NCBI GenBank assembly: GCA_964476625.1
Contig: CAYZBJ010000002.1
Coordinates: forward strand, 62,001 to 126,000
Length of the DNA stretch: 64,000 bases
Reading direction: 5' to 3'
Source of the DNA: JAMLIN01 sp964476625
GTDB lineage: Bacteria; Pseudomonadota; Gammaproteobacteria; Burkholderiales; Burkholderiaceae_E
The notes beneath the pieces were generated by a model that was not told where the DNA came from, did no database searches, and worked only from the letters and a program-made list of their open reading frames with translations. The stretch's first letter is position 1. Every line of letters starts with the position of its first letter. Position numbers and translations under genes: made by a program. This document shows, piece after piece, positions 25,608-34,361 of the stretch.

Positions 25608-27071
25608 TCAACTGCTCGCCGGCAAGGGCGTCGGAACCTGGAGCGCAATCGGTTCGGGCACCGGGATCGGCACCGGCACGATCAGGTGCGCGCGCGCATC
25701 GGCGGCCGTATGCCAGAGGTTCCACGCCATCACGATCATGCCGGAGACCACCATCAGCCCGCCAAGGAAGCGAACCACGTACAGGGGCTTGATGGCTTCG
25801 AGGCTGGCGATGAACGAATAGACCAGGGAGCCGTCGGCATGGGTGGCGCGCCACATCACGCCCTCGGTGACGCCAGCGATCCACATCGAGATGATGTAGA
25901 GCAGCAGGCCGCCGACATGGAGCCAGAAGTGCAGTTCCATGCCAGCCTTCGAGTGCATCGCCGGGCGGCCGAGCGCGCGCGGCGCCATTGCGTACAGCGA
26001 TCCGATGGTGATCATCGCCACCCAGCCGATCGAGCCCGAATGCACGTGGGCGACGGTCCAGTCGGTGTAGTGCGACAGGGAATTGACCGTCTTGATGGCC
26101 ATCATCGAGCCTTCGAAGGTCGAGGCCGCGTAGAAGACCAGGGCCACCACCATGAACTTGGCGGCCGGATCGACCCGCACCTTGTCCCAGGACCCGTTGA
26201 ACGTGAGCAACCCGTTGGCGGCCGAGCCCCAGCTGGGCATCAGCAGCACGAGCGAGAACGCCATGCCGACCGACTGCACCCAGTCGGGCAGGGCGGTGTA
26301 GAGCAGGTGGTGGGAGCCCGCCCACATGTACACCGAGATCAGCGCCCAGAAGTTGACGATCGAGAAGCGGTAGCTCCACAGGGGCTGTTGCGCCTGGCGC
26401 GGGACGAAGTAGTACATCATCCCGAGGAAGCCGGCGGTGAGGAAGAAGGCCACCGCATTGTGGCCGTACCACCACTGGACCATGGCGTCGACCACGCCCG
26501 AGTAGATCGGGTAGGACTTCGTCAGCGACACCGGCACGACCAGGTTGTTGACGATGTGCAGCAGCCCGACGGCGATGATGAAGGCGCCGTAGTACCAGTT
26601 GGCCACGTAGATGTGCTGGATGCGCCGGCGCGCCAGGGTCGCGAAGAAGACCGTCCCGAACGACACCCAGACGACCGCGATCAGGATGTCGATCGGCCAC
26701 TCGGGCTCGGCGTATTCCTTGCTCTGGGTGAAGCCCAGCGGCACCGTGACGATGGCGAGCAGGCAGGCCACCTGCCAGCCCCAGTAGGTGAAGGTGGCCA
26801 GTTTCTCGAACGCCAGCCGGACGTGCCCGGTGCGCTGCACCACGTAGTAGCAGGTACCCATCAGCGCCGATCCGCCGAAGGCGAAGATGACGCCGAAGGT
26901 ATGCGCGGGCCGGATGCGGCTGAAGGACAGCCAGGGGATGTCGGTGTTCAGCGCCGGCCAGGCCAGCTGGGCTGCCGCGAACACGCCGATCGACATCCCG
27001 ATGACTCCCCACGCGGCGGCCGAGAGCAGGAAGAGACGGACGATCTGGTCGTTGTAGGTATTCCGGTACAC
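25608..27071 (-). CDS. ccoN: cbb3-type cytochrome c oxidase subunit I (CcoN)
   Basis: Catalytic subunit of the high-affinity oxidase, about 487 aa with about twelve membrane helices. Heme and CuB ligand regions are recognisable: RPAHTFGVIFAFGGSALM, YGHNAVAFFLTAGFLGMMYYFVPR, SHHLLYTALPDW and HVHSGSIGWVAMI. A GTG start at 27071 is preferred: it gives the short N-terminus VYRNTYNDQIVRLFLL and has AGGAG 5 nt upstream. The longer frame to 27167 would add 32 residues without CcoN similarity. First gene of ccoNOQP-orf-ccoS; a candidate FNR box lies upstream. Confidence 0.95.
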   Translation of the reverse strand: MYRNTYNDQIVRLFLLSAAAWGVIGMSIGVFAAAQLAWPALNTDIPWLSFSRIRPAHTFGVIFAFGGSALMGTCYYVVQRTGHVRLAFEKLATFTYWGWQVACLLAIVTVPLGFTQSKEYAEPEWPIDILIAVVWVSFGTVFFATLARRRIQHIYVANWYYGAFIIAVGLLHIVNNLVVPVSLTKSYPIYSGVVDAMVQWWYGHNAVAFFLTAGFLGMMYYFVPRQAQQPLWSYRFSIVNFWALISVYMWAGSHHLLYTALPDWVQSVGMAFSLVLLMPSWGSAANGLLTFNGSWDKVRVDPAAKFMVVALVFYAASTFEGSMMAIKTVNSLSHYTDWTVAHVHSGSIGWVAMITIGSLYAMAPRALGRPAMHSKAGMELHFWLHVGGLLLYIISMWIAGVTEGVMWRATHADGSLVYSFIASLEAIKPLYVVRFLGGLMVVSGMIVMAWNLWHTAADARAHLIVPVPIPVPEPIALQVPTPLPASS

Positions 27072-27410
27072 CCTAACTCCTGCTGACGCTGCGCCATCGT
27101 TCAGTGATGAAGCGTGAACGTCGGATGTTCGATGCAAGGTGGCGCCAGGCGCCTGGCGGCGGCGCACCGGCGAAAGAACGATGTCGAGGGCACCTCATCG
27201 CCTTGCGCGGCAGGGCTGAATGTACTACTTCGCCGCGCAAAGTCCCAATCGGCTGCAGTCGGTTCCGGACGGCTGTTGCGGGCTGCTCCGCGCGGATGCG
27301 AATCTTGATCCAGAACAAGTATTGCCCACGCGATCGATGAGAAAATGACCCGCTACGGGTGTGTCGCGATCGGCTGCGACCAAGGCCCTGGCAATGCTTC
27401 GGGAGCCGAC
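27072..27410. other. Divergent intergenic region upstream of ccoN and the FMN split-barrel gene
   Basis: About 340 bp without a convincing gene. It has lower coding-like bias and contains one FNR-like box (27305-27318). No tRNA or terminator was seen. Confidence 0.6.
27305..27318. promoter_or_regulatory. FNR/ANR-like box upstream of the cbb3 operon
   Basis: TTGAT-CCAG-AACAA matches TTGAT-N4-ATCAA with one mismatch in the second half-site. It is about 235 nt upstream of the ccoN start and about 95 nt upstream of the divergent gene. cbb3 operons are commonly activated by FNR/ANR under low oxygen. Confidence 0.5.
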
Positions 27411-27800
27411 ATGAGCATCGAGGTCGAATTGCCCAGCCTGGTCGAAGTCCTGGGCCGGTATCGTTTCGCCTACCTGCTGACGAGTCGTGACGGGGCCGCG
27501 CCCCGGGCGGTCGCGGTGGCGCCGGTCCTCGAGGCGGGCGAACTGGTGGTCGACGGCGTCGGTCGCCGTACCCGCGAGAACCTGCTGGCGCAGCCGCAGG
27601 TCAGCCTGGTCTGGCCGCCGGCGTCCGAGGATGGCTATTCCCTGATCATCGACGGGCAGGCCGTGCCCGATGGCGAGTCGGTGCGGGTCCGCCCGGGCCG
27701 CGCGGTCCTGCACCGCCCGGCGCCGCGCCCTGGCCCGGTCGCCGAGGGAACCTGCGGATCCGATTGCGTGGAGCTCGACGTACCCAAGGGAGCCGGCTGA
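27411..27800 (+). CDS. Pyridoxamine 5'-phosphate oxidase-like FMN split-barrel protein
   Basis: 129 aa. The pattern LGRYRFAYLLTSRDGAAPRAVAVAPVLEAGELVVDGVGRRTRENLLAQPQVSLVW fits the small flavin-binding split-barrel (PNPOx-like) family. The end region carries two cysteines (GTCGSDCVEL) that could bind metal or form a disulfide. Start at 27411 with GGGAG 6 nt upstream; the frame is open to 27345 but those residues are not family-like. Divergent from ccoN. Substrate unknown. Confidence 0.78.
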   Translation: MSIEVELPSLVEVLGRYRFAYLLTSRDGAAPRAVAVAPVLEAGELVVDGVGRRTRENLLAQPQVSLVWPPASEDGYSLIIDGQAVPDGESVRVRPGRAVLHRPAPRPGPVAEGTCGSDCVELDVPKGAG

Positions 27801-27889
27801 CGACGGTTCCGGCAAGCGCCGTGGGGGTAATCCGCCGAGGCCAAACTACAATCCTGCCCAAACCATTCCGATATGGAGAGGACAGGAAC

Positions 27890-28498
27890 ATGGTGAAGCG
27901 ACACGCGGTGCTCAGGTTCGCACTGTCGATTGCCAGTGCAGCCCTGGTGCCGGCCGGCCTGCTACCGGCCCCCGCAACGGCGCAGGTCGTCGACCACCTC
28001 GGCGTGCCGGGTCCCATCCGTTTCGACGGCAAGCCCTTCGAACTGGCCTGGAGCGCCCAGCCCAGTGCCGGGTATACCAAGCAGGAATACGTGCCGGCCG
28101 GCCAGAAGGTGGAGAGCTATGAGCAGATGCTGCTGGTCGAGCGGGTGGCGGGCAAGCTGAAGGCGATCGATGCGGCGCGCGCGCAGGTGCAGCAGCTCGA
28201 GAAGCGCAAGGCATCCGACCCGCTGGTGAATTCGAGCCTGATCCAGAACGAGAAGAGCGGTGAAGTGCTGCTCGACTTCCTCGTCAGTGCGAAGGGCGAG
28301 GCCGGCAATGTCATCGTCGAGTGGAATGCCTACCGGTACGCCCCGGCCCCGGCCGGCAAGCCCGGCATCGTGCTGTTCGGCGCCAGCTATCGCGCCTACG
28401 GCGCGGACAATGCCAAGACATTCCTCGGGGAGCTCAAGATGCAGCGCCCGGCCCGGATTCGCGCCCTGACCGAAGCCGCCATGCCGTCGGTGCGTTAG
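27890..28498 (+). CDS. Exported protein of unknown function
   Basis: 202 aa with a clear signal peptide (MVKRHAVLRFALSIASAALVPAGLLPAPATAQ). The mature part contains a charged, probably helical stretch at about 85-110 and beta-rich segments (EVLLDFLVSAKGEAGNVIVEWNAYRYA). Not recognised as a named family. The ATG has a GGACAGGAAC ribosome-binding region. A TACAAT hexamer lies at 27847-27852 in front of it. Convergent with another exported unknown protein. Probably periplasmic. Confidence 0.75.
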   Translation: MVKRHAVLRFALSIASAALVPAGLLPAPATAQVVDHLGVPGPIRFDGKPFELAWSAQPSAGYTKQEYVPAGQKVESYEQMLLVERVAGKLKAIDAARAQVQQLEKRKASDPLVNSSLIQNEKSGEVLLDFLVSAKGEAGNVIVEWNAYRYAPAPAGKPGIVLFGASYRAYGADNAKTFLGELKMQRPARIRALTEAAMPSVR

Positions 28499-28502
28499 GT
28501 CC

Positions 28503-29159
28503 TCAGTGCCGGCACTCGGGTACGCGGACCGTGCTCATGGTGCCGCCGAACAGGTTCGGAACCAGCTTCGTGCGATAGACGACCTCGCGGCAGCCGTCGC
28601 GTTTCTTGCCATCCCCTGCAGGTGTGTCTGCGTACGGGACGGCGTACACGAGCTTGTACCTGAACTGGAAGGCCGTGCCCACGGGAAATCCGCCGGGGGT
28701 CGCGGTGGTGGGGCGCAACTCGACGAACACATCGAGCTTCCGGTCCACGAACCGGCCATCGATCTCGATGTGGTTCCCGTCGGTTTCGCCGCTGCCGCTG
28801 ATCCTGCCGTCGCTCGAGATCGTCACCGGGACGGCCGATGCGCTGCGCCAGTCCGCGCCGACGAACTGCCCATCGGTGGCGAAGCTCGCGTCGTTGTCCT
28901 TCTGCACATTGCCGATCAGGAGCAGCCTCGCGGTGTCCCTGCCTGTCAGCTGGAGCTCGGCGGTGCCGCCGCCATGGTGGTTGGTCGCCCTGATGCCCGA
29001 GCCTTTCGGTGGCTGCACCCGCGCCGACACGACCCCCTGGTAGGTGCGCCCGGCAAAGGCGCGCGCCCCCGACGGGGTATCCTCCGTGGCAGGCGCCGGC
29101 GTCCATGCGGCCAGCCCGAGCGTCGCGGCCAGCCCCGCCATCAGGACCCGCTTCGGCAC
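28503..29159 (-). CDS. Exported protein of unknown function
   Basis: 218 aa from GTG 29159, which has GGAGG 8 nt upstream. The hydrophobic start (VLMAGLAATLGLAAWTPAPA) is a signal peptide. The mature part is rich in beta-strand patterns with Gly and polar residues (TYQGVVSARVQPP, TAELQLTGRDTARLLLIGNVQ, DGRISGSGETDGNHIEIDGRFVDRKLDVFVELRP). Two cysteines near the C-terminus (DGCREV, VPECRH) could form a disulfide. Family not recognised. It lies 22 nt after the molybdoenzyme gene on the same strand and may be co-transcribed with it. Confidence 0.68.
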   Translation of the reverse strand: MPKRVLMAGLAATLGLAAWTPAPATEDTPSGARAFAGRTYQGVVSARVQPPKGSGIRATNHHGGGTAELQLTGRDTARLLLIGNVQKDNDASFATDGQFVGADWRSASAVPVTISSDGRISGSGETDGNHIEIDGRFVDRKLDVFVELRPTTATPGGFPVGTAFQFRYKLVYAVPYADTPAGDGKKRDGCREVVYRTKLVPNLFGGTMSTVRVPECRH

Positions 29160-29181
29160 TTCATTTTCCTCCGCCAGGTGA

Positions 29182-31542
29182 TCACGCTTGGCCAGCCACG
29201 AACCGTGGCGGGTCGAAGGCGGTGATCGGCGGCAGCTCGCCGTCGAAGCGCTCGACATCCACCAGGCAGCTCTGCGCGGCGCAGCCCTGCGACAGGCTCG
29301 AAGCCGGCACGTCGCGCGTCAGCACATTGGGGTTGCCGTGCTTGTCGAGGCTGCCGGGCACGCCGGGTTCGAGCGGATCCCACCAGGCGCCGGTCGAGAG
29401 CTTGACGACGCGCGGCATCATCCGGTCGGTGACGACCGCCGCGGCCAGGCAGGCGCCGCGATCGTTGAACACGCGCACGATGTCGCCGTCGACGATGCCG
29501 CGTTCGCGCGCGTCGGCCGGGTTGATCCAGATCGGCTCGCGCCCGTCGATCTTCGAGTCGCGGCTGAGCGGGGCGAAGTCGAGCTGGCTGTGCAGCTTGG
29601 TGAACGGCTGGTCGGAGATCATGTGCAGCGGATGGCGCTGCGCCTCGGGTGAACCCAGCCATTCGCCCGGCTCGAGCCAGGCCGGATAGCCGGGGCAGTC
29701 GGCCAGGCCGAAGCTCGCGATGCGTTCCGAGAAGATCTCGACCCGGCCGCTGGGCGTGTCCAGCGGCGCCGCCTGCGGATCGGCGCGAAAGTCGCCGAGC
29801 ATGATGACCGGTTCGGTCGGCGGCGGCAGGCGCATTGCGCCGGCTTCCCAGAATTCCGCGAATGCCGGCAGCTCGATGCCGGCGTCCGCCGCGCGCGGGA
29901 TGGACTCCTCGTACATGCGCTCGAGCCATTGCCGGGCATCGAGCCCTTCGGTATAGGTTTCCCCGGCGCCGAGCCGCTGCGCCAGTTCGGCGAAGATCGC
30001 GTAGTCGTCGCGCGCTTCCGGGGGCGGCGTCGCCACCGGCTTCATCGCGACCATCAGCGCTTCGCGTGTCGAGTAGCCGATGTCGTCGCGTTCGTAGGCG
30101 GTGGTGGCGGGCAGGACGATGTCGGCCATCTTCGCGGTGGCCGTCCAGACCTGTTCGTTGGTGACGATGGTCTCGGGCCGTTGCCAGGCGCGCGCCAGCC
30201 GGTTGAGGTCCTGGTGGTGATGAAAGGGATTGCCACCAGCCCAGTAGACCAGGCGCAGGTCGGGGTAACGGTGGGTGCCGCCGTTGTAGGCGAACTCCGT
30301 GCCCGGCGATTCGAGTGCATCGGTGATCCGCGCCACCGGTATGAAGGCCTCGACCGCGTTGCTAGCCTGGGACAGGGTCGGTCCGCTGAACTTGCGCTCC
30401 GGGCTGCCGATCAGGTTGACCGCGCCGTAGCCCACGCCGAAGCCACCGCCTGGCAGGCCGATCTGGCCCAGCACCGCCGCCAGTCCAACCGCCGCCCAGT
30501 AGGGTTGCTCGCCGTGGTCGGCGCGTTGCATCGACCAGCTGAGGTTGACCAGGGTGCGCGCTTCGGACATCTCGGCGGCCAGGGTGCACAGTCGGGTGGC
30601 CGATACCCCGGAGATCGCCGCGGCCCAGCGCGCATCCTTGATGACGCCGTCGGTGCGCCCGAGCAGGTAGTCGCGCCAGCGCCCGAAACCGGCGCAGTGG
30701 CTGTGCAGGAACTCCTCGTCGTGGCGGTTGGCGAGGATCGTCTCGCAGGCCAGCGCCAGCATCACCGCGGTGTCGCTGCCCGGCCGGATCGGGATCCACT
30801 CGAGCGCCTGCTCGCCGGCCGGGCCGGGAATCTCGAGGTCGCTCGCCACCGGGCTGAAGTTGACGAAACGGCAGCCATTGGCGGCCATGCTCGCGAGGCC
30901 TTCGCGCGCGCGGTGCTTCGCGGTGCCGCTGGCCGAGATCTGGGCGTTCTTCGCGGGCACCCCGCCGAAGGACACGAAGAGCTTCGTGTGTTCGGCCAGC
31001 ACGTCCCAGCCGTGGTGGTTGGCCATCAGCCAGTCGATCGGCGCGACGATGTGGGGCATCAGCACCCGGGCAGCGCCGAGGCTGTAGCTGTCGGTATGGC
31101 GCACATAGCCACCGATCGCGTTCAGGAAACGGTGGACCTGGCTCTGCGCATGGTGGAAGCGCCCGGCGCTGGACCAGCCGTAGGAGCCGCCGAATATCGA
31201 AGCATTGCCGTGCTGGCTGCGCACCCGGTCGAGCTCGGTGGCCACCAGGTCGAGCGCCGTGTCCCACGACACCTCGACGAAGGGTTCGCGGCCGCGGCCG
31301 GCGCCGCGCCCGGCGATTTCGCCACGACGATGGGCCTCCAGCCAGCCGGCACGCACCGCCGGTCGCTGCACCCGCGTGGGCGAGCGTAGCGCCTTGAGCA
31401 TCCCCAGCCCGATCGGCGACGGATCGGGATCCTCGGGCAGGCCGCGCAGCGCCGTGGCGGGACCGGTCGGGCTGTCGGCGATCGCCTCGTAGGCGCCCCA
31501 GTGGGCCCAGACGAGGCGCCGGTTTTCGAGTGTCGCGCGCAT
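29182..31542 (-). CDS. bisC: Molybdopterin oxidoreductase of the DMSO/TMAO/biotin sulfoxide reductase family (BisC-like)
   Basis: 786 aa bis-MGD enzyme. The N-terminus has no twin-arginine signal and no 4Fe-4S cysteine motif, so it resembles the cytoplasmic BisC/TorZ branch. The Mo-ligand serine is visible in IFGGSYGWSSAGRFHHAQ. MGD-binding stretches (PIRPGSDTAVMLALA, WAGGNPFHHHQDLNRLARAW, NEQVWTATAKMADIVLPATT) and a C-terminal domain (EPIWINPADARERGIVDGDIVRVFNDRG) follow. Likely reduces biotin sulfoxide, methionine sulfoxide or another S/N-oxide. The gene symbol is by family; substrate is not shown. No partner subunit is encoded nearby. Confidence 0.88.
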   Translation of the reverse strand: MRATLENRRLVWAHWGAYEAIADSPTGPATALRGLPEDPDPSPIGLGMLKALRSPTRVQRPAVRAGWLEAHRRGEIAGRGAGRGREPFVEVSWDTALDLVATELDRVRSQHGNASIFGGSYGWSSAGRFHHAQSQVHRFLNAIGGYVRHTDSYSLGAARVLMPHIVAPIDWLMANHHGWDVLAEHTKLFVSFGGVPAKNAQISASGTAKHRAREGLASMAANGCRFVNFSPVASDLEIPGPAGEQALEWIPIRPGSDTAVMLALACETILANRHDEEFLHSHCAGFGRWRDYLLGRTDGVIKDARWAAAISGVSATRLCTLAAEMSEARTLVNLSWSMQRADHGEQPYWAAVGLAAVLGQIGLPGGGFGVGYGAVNLIGSPERKFSGPTLSQASNAVEAFIPVARITDALESPGTEFAYNGGTHRYPDLRLVYWAGGNPFHHHQDLNRLARAWQRPETIVTNEQVWTATAKMADIVLPATTAYERDDIGYSTREALMVAMKPVATPPPEARDDYAIFAELAQRLGAGETYTEGLDARQWLERMYEESIPRAADAGIELPAFAEFWEAGAMRLPPPTEPVIMLGDFRADPQAAPLDTPSGRVEIFSERIASFGLADCPGYPAWLEPGEWLGSPEAQRHPLHMISDQPFTKLHSQLDFAPLSRDSKIDGREPIWINPADARERGIVDGDIVRVFNDRGACLAAAVVTDRMMPRVVKLSTGAWWDPLEPGVPGSLDKHGNPNVLTRDVPASSLSQGCAAQSCLVDVERFDGELPPITAFDPPRFVAGQA

Positions 31543-31893
31543 GGCGAGCTCCGCCTTCCGATCGATGTGACAAGCGCCATTAAAGCACCGACGCGGTCGA
31601 GTAGGCCCGGAAAGCGGGTGGCGGGCATGGTGAAGCCGGCCCGCGGCTCGTCGGCCCTGGTGTGGCGCCGATGGTTCGGAAAACCCGATTCATCTCGCGT
31701 TGTAATCATCCTGTCATCGCGCCGCAATATCCTCTTCGGCGCCGCGATTGGTCCTGGATTCCGGGAGGGCCGGTCGCGGCAAGCCAGGGCGGCACGACCA
31801 CGGGGTTTCCTTGAGGCGCGCGTCCGACACGGCTCCATAGAGGGCCGCACACAGAGGGGGCATACCGACACACCCACTGAACTGGAGCATGAC
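31543..31893. other. Intergenic region upstream of the molybdoenzyme and lipoprotein genes
   Basis: About 350 bp between divergent genes with no convincing coding sequence. It holds a candidate Pho box (31700-31717). Short open frames here lack family signs. Confidence 0.55.
31700..31717 (+). promoter_or_regulatory. Candidate PhoB box upstream of the beta-helix lipoprotein
   Basis: TTGTAAT-CATC-CTGTCAT is an 11-nt-spaced direct repeat. The second heptamer is a perfect CTGTCAT and the first matches 5 of 7. An AT-richer CAATAT follows 7 nt downstream where a -10 could be. Leader to the gene would be about 155 nt. Confidence 0.35.
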
Positions 31894-32595
31894 ATGACGA
31901 CGCAATACCTTTCACTGGCCTCCTCCGATCGCGGCAGTCTGGCCCGCCGTTCACTGGTCGCACTGTGCCTGGCCGTCGGGCTGGCTGCCTGCGGCGGCGG
32001 CGGCGGTGGCGGCTCCGGCTCCGGCACCGCGATGGCCGGTCCGATGTCCTTCTCCGGTTCAGCGCCAGCGCTCGGCGGTGCCCCTGCGCAGCTCCCGCAG
32101 CAAGGGTCGATGAACGTTTGCCAGAACTTCCGCTTCGGCGGTCGCGACATCGAGAACCTGCAGGTGCCGGACGGCGCCCGTTGCGTGCTCGAAGCAGGGG
32201 TGCGGGTGGACGGCAACGTCGAGCTTGGCAATCGCTCGGAGTTCTATGCCACTGGCGTGACGATTGGCGGGAACGTCCAGGGCCAGCGCGCCGCGGTGAC
32301 TTTGCTCGAAGCCTCCAGCGTGGGCGGGAACGTGCAGCTCGATATCGGTCGCGACATCACCGTGCGCGACAACACGGTGGGCGGCAGCGTCCAGCTCGTG
32401 CAGAACGGCGGCGCAATCCATGTCCTGTCCAACGTCGTCGATTCCGACGTCCAGCTCTTCGAGAACGCGGGCGGCGTGAAGGTCAGCGACAACAGGGTCG
32501 ACGGCAACCTGCAGTGCAAGGAGAACCGCCCGGCACCCGAGGGTGGCGGTAACGTGGTGCAAGGAAACAAGGAGGACCAGTGCGCGGCCCTGTGA
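31894..32595 (+). CDS. Putative lipoprotein with right-handed beta-helix-like repeats
   Basis: 233 aa. A lipoprotein signal is present (RRSLVALCLAVGLAAC, lipidated Cys at about 33), followed by a poly-glycine linker. From residue about 95 on, units of roughly 20 residues repeat a G-N/S-V-Q-L pattern (VGGNVQLDIGRDITVRDNTV, GGSVQLVQNGGAIHVLSNVV, DSDVQLFENAGGVKVSDNRV), as expected for a parallel beta-helix. The end GNLQCKENRPAPEGGGNVVQGNKEDQC carries paired cysteines and is a recurring signature of uncharacterised secreted proteins in several phyla. Function unknown; adhesion or envelope structure is possible. Confidence 0.78.
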   Translation: MTTQYLSLASSDRGSLARRSLVALCLAVGLAACGGGGGGGSGSGTAMAGPMSFSGSAPALGGAPAQLPQQGSMNVCQNFRFGGRDIENLQVPDGARCVLEAGVRVDGNVELGNRSEFYATGVTIGGNVQGQRAAVTLLEASSVGGNVQLDIGRDITVRDNTVGGSVQLVQNGGAIHVLSNVVDSDVQLFENAGGVKVSDNRVDGNLQCKENRPAPEGGGNVVQGNKEDQCAAL

Positions 32596-32916
32596 GCCGG
32601 CCTGGTTCGTGAGAAGCTCGGGGTATTCGTAGGCCCTCTCGGTGACGCCGGCCGGACCCGCAGTTGCTCCGGCGCTCGGAGGCGAGCGCTCGGCAACGTC
32701 TCGACCTGGCGCCCGGCCGACGATGGCATCGCATGGCTCGACGGTGACGGCCAGGTGCTGGCGAGTCCCTCGTCGGCGATCCGGGCGTACCGCTGCGACG
32801 ACGGCTCCATCGTGCTCGCTCGCTTCGAGCCCGACCGCGGCCAGGGGCCCGGCATCGCCTGCGCTCGCATAGCGCGCAGCGCGCCGGCGACTCCACCATG
32901 GCCATGCTTTCGTCCC
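32596..32916. other. Intergenic region with coding-like remnant
   Basis: About 320 bp. The frame continuing after the lipoprotein stop stays open, with strong G/C at third positions and a protein-like string (for example STWRPADDGIAWLDGDGQVL), but has no good start and runs into the antisense of the cupredoxin gene. Possibly the tail of a decayed gene. Confidence 0.35.
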
Positions 32917-33438
32917 TTATCGGACGGTGACCTTCCCGACCATGCCGGCTTCGAGATGGCCCGGGACCGTGCAGGCGAAGTCGACGGTTCCCGCCTTGCT
33001 GAACTGCCATACCATGTCGCCTCGTTCGCCCGGTTTCAGGTAGACCTGGTTCGGTTCCTTGTGCGGCATGCCGGGATTGTCCTGCATCTCCCTGGCGTGC
33101 GCTTTCAGGTCATCGAGCTGGCCGATGACCATCTCGTGATCGACCTGCCCGACGTTGTGCACGAAGAACCGGATCGTCTCGCCCGCCTTCACATCCAGGC
33201 TCGACGGCGTGAACCGCATGTCGTCGCTGAGTACGACTTCGATCGCGCGCGTGACCCTGTCGGGATCGCCCGGTCGGCTGGAGAGGGTTGCCTGCCCGGC
33301 GGCGGTCATGTTGCCGTGCGAGGCGGGCATGTCATGGCTGTGACCGTGGCCATGGCCATGGTTGTGTTGACCAGTGGCCAGCGCCGCGAGGGGAAGACCC
33401 GCTGCCAGCAGCAGCGCGGCGAGGGTGTGCGTCTTCAT
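32917..33438 (-). CDS. Histidine-rich exported cupredoxin (plastocyanin/azurin-like copper protein)
   Basis: 173 aa. A signal peptide (MKTHTLAALLLAAGLPLAALA) is followed by a histidine/methionine-rich stretch (GQHNHGHGHGHSHDMPASHGNM) able to bind copper, then a cupredoxin domain. Type-1 copper ligands can be placed: His in NVGQVDHEMV, and Cys-x4-His-x4-Met in FACTVPGHLEAGMVG. Periplasmic copper binding or electron transfer is expected. It stands alone on the minus strand, with no copper ATPase or oxidase genes adjacent. Confidence 0.9.
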   Translation of the reverse strand: MKTHTLAALLLAAGLPLAALATGQHNHGHGHGHSHDMPASHGNMTAAGQATLSSRPGDPDRVTRAIEVVLSDDMRFTPSSLDVKAGETIRFFVHNVGQVDHEMVIGQLDDLKAHAREMQDNPGMPHKEPNQVYLKPGERGDMVWQFSKAGTVDFACTVPGHLEAGMVGKVTVR

Positions 33439-33587
33439 GAGGCATTCCTCCGTGGATCTGTCGGATCAAGTCCGGAATCTACATGTTGCAGCAGAGGAAC
33501 GGAGATCGCGGCTGGAGGGACTCCCTCGAGTGGGGTCACTACGGGCGGGGAATTCGCACAGCTTGCTGAAGTCTGCTGGCGCAAGAA

Positions 33588-34361
33588 TCACGGAACGATC
33601 CCCGTCCACCCCTCGGTACCGAACTTCTCCTCAACCAGCGCTTCCGCACGCGCCATCTCATCCGGCCGGATGACGTCCTCCGCCAGCCCATGGTTGCCGC
33701 GAAAAATCTCGACCATCCGCGCGATGATCGCCTCGCGGGCCAGGCCCGTCTGGCTGCGCAGCGGGTCGACCCGCTTGGCCGCGCTGCCGACGCCTTTGTC
33801 GGAGAGCTTCTCGCGGCCGATGCGCAGGACCTGGAGCATCTTGTCCGCGTCGATATCGTAGGCCATGGTGACGTGGTGCAGGACCGCTTTCCTGCGTCGC
33901 GCCTGGGCGGCGCCGCCGATCTTGCCGGCGTCCGAGACGATGTCGTTGAGCGGCTGGTAGCGGGCTTCGATGCCGAGGGTGCGCAGCGCCTCCAGGACCC
34001 ACGAATCCATGAAGGCATAGGCCTCGAGGAAGGACATGCCGCGCACGAGGGAGTCGGGCGCCGACAGCGAATAGGTGATGGTGTTGCCGGGCTCGACGAA
34101 CATTGCGCCGCCGCCGGTGATCCGGCGCACGACCTCGATGCCGTGGCGGCGCGCGCCTTCGGCGTCGACCTCGTTCTTCAGCGACTGGAAGCGTCCGATG
34201 ATCACCGCCGACGAGGCCCATTCCCATACGCGCAGGGTCGGGGGGCGGTGGCCGGCGCCGACCTCGTCGGTGATGACCTCGTCGAGCGCCATGTGCATCG
34301 CCGGCGACTGCGCCCGGGTGTGGATCAGCTGCCACTCGTGATCGTTCCAGTGGCCGCTCAT
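33588..34361 (-). CDS. lplA: Lipoate-protein ligase A, catalytic (N-terminal) domain protein
   Basis: 257 aa, catalytic BPL/LplA domain only. Landmarks are RRITGGGAMFVEPGNTITYS (RRxxGGGA loop) and the catalytic lysine in DIVSDAGKIGGAAQARRRKAVLHH. It attaches lipoate to E2 and GcvH proteins via lipoyl-AMP. The usual C-terminal accessory domain is absent from this chain and is encoded by the preceding gene, whose stop overlaps this ATG (ATGA). A bipartite ligase of this type is known from Thermoplasma (LplA + LplB). Confidence 0.9.
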   Translation of the reverse strand: MSGHWNDHEWQLIHTRAQSPAMHMALDEVITDEVGAGHRPPTLRVWEWASSAVIIGRFQSLKNEVDAEGARRHGIEVVRRITGGGAMFVEPGNTITYSLSAPDSLVRGMSFLEAYAFMDSWVLEALRTLGIEARYQPLNDIVSDAGKIGGAAQARRRKAVLHHVTMAYDIDADKMLQVLRIGREKLSDKGVGSAAKRVDPLRSQTGLAREAIIARMVEIFRGNHGLAEDVIRPDEMARAEALVEEKFGTEGWTGIVP

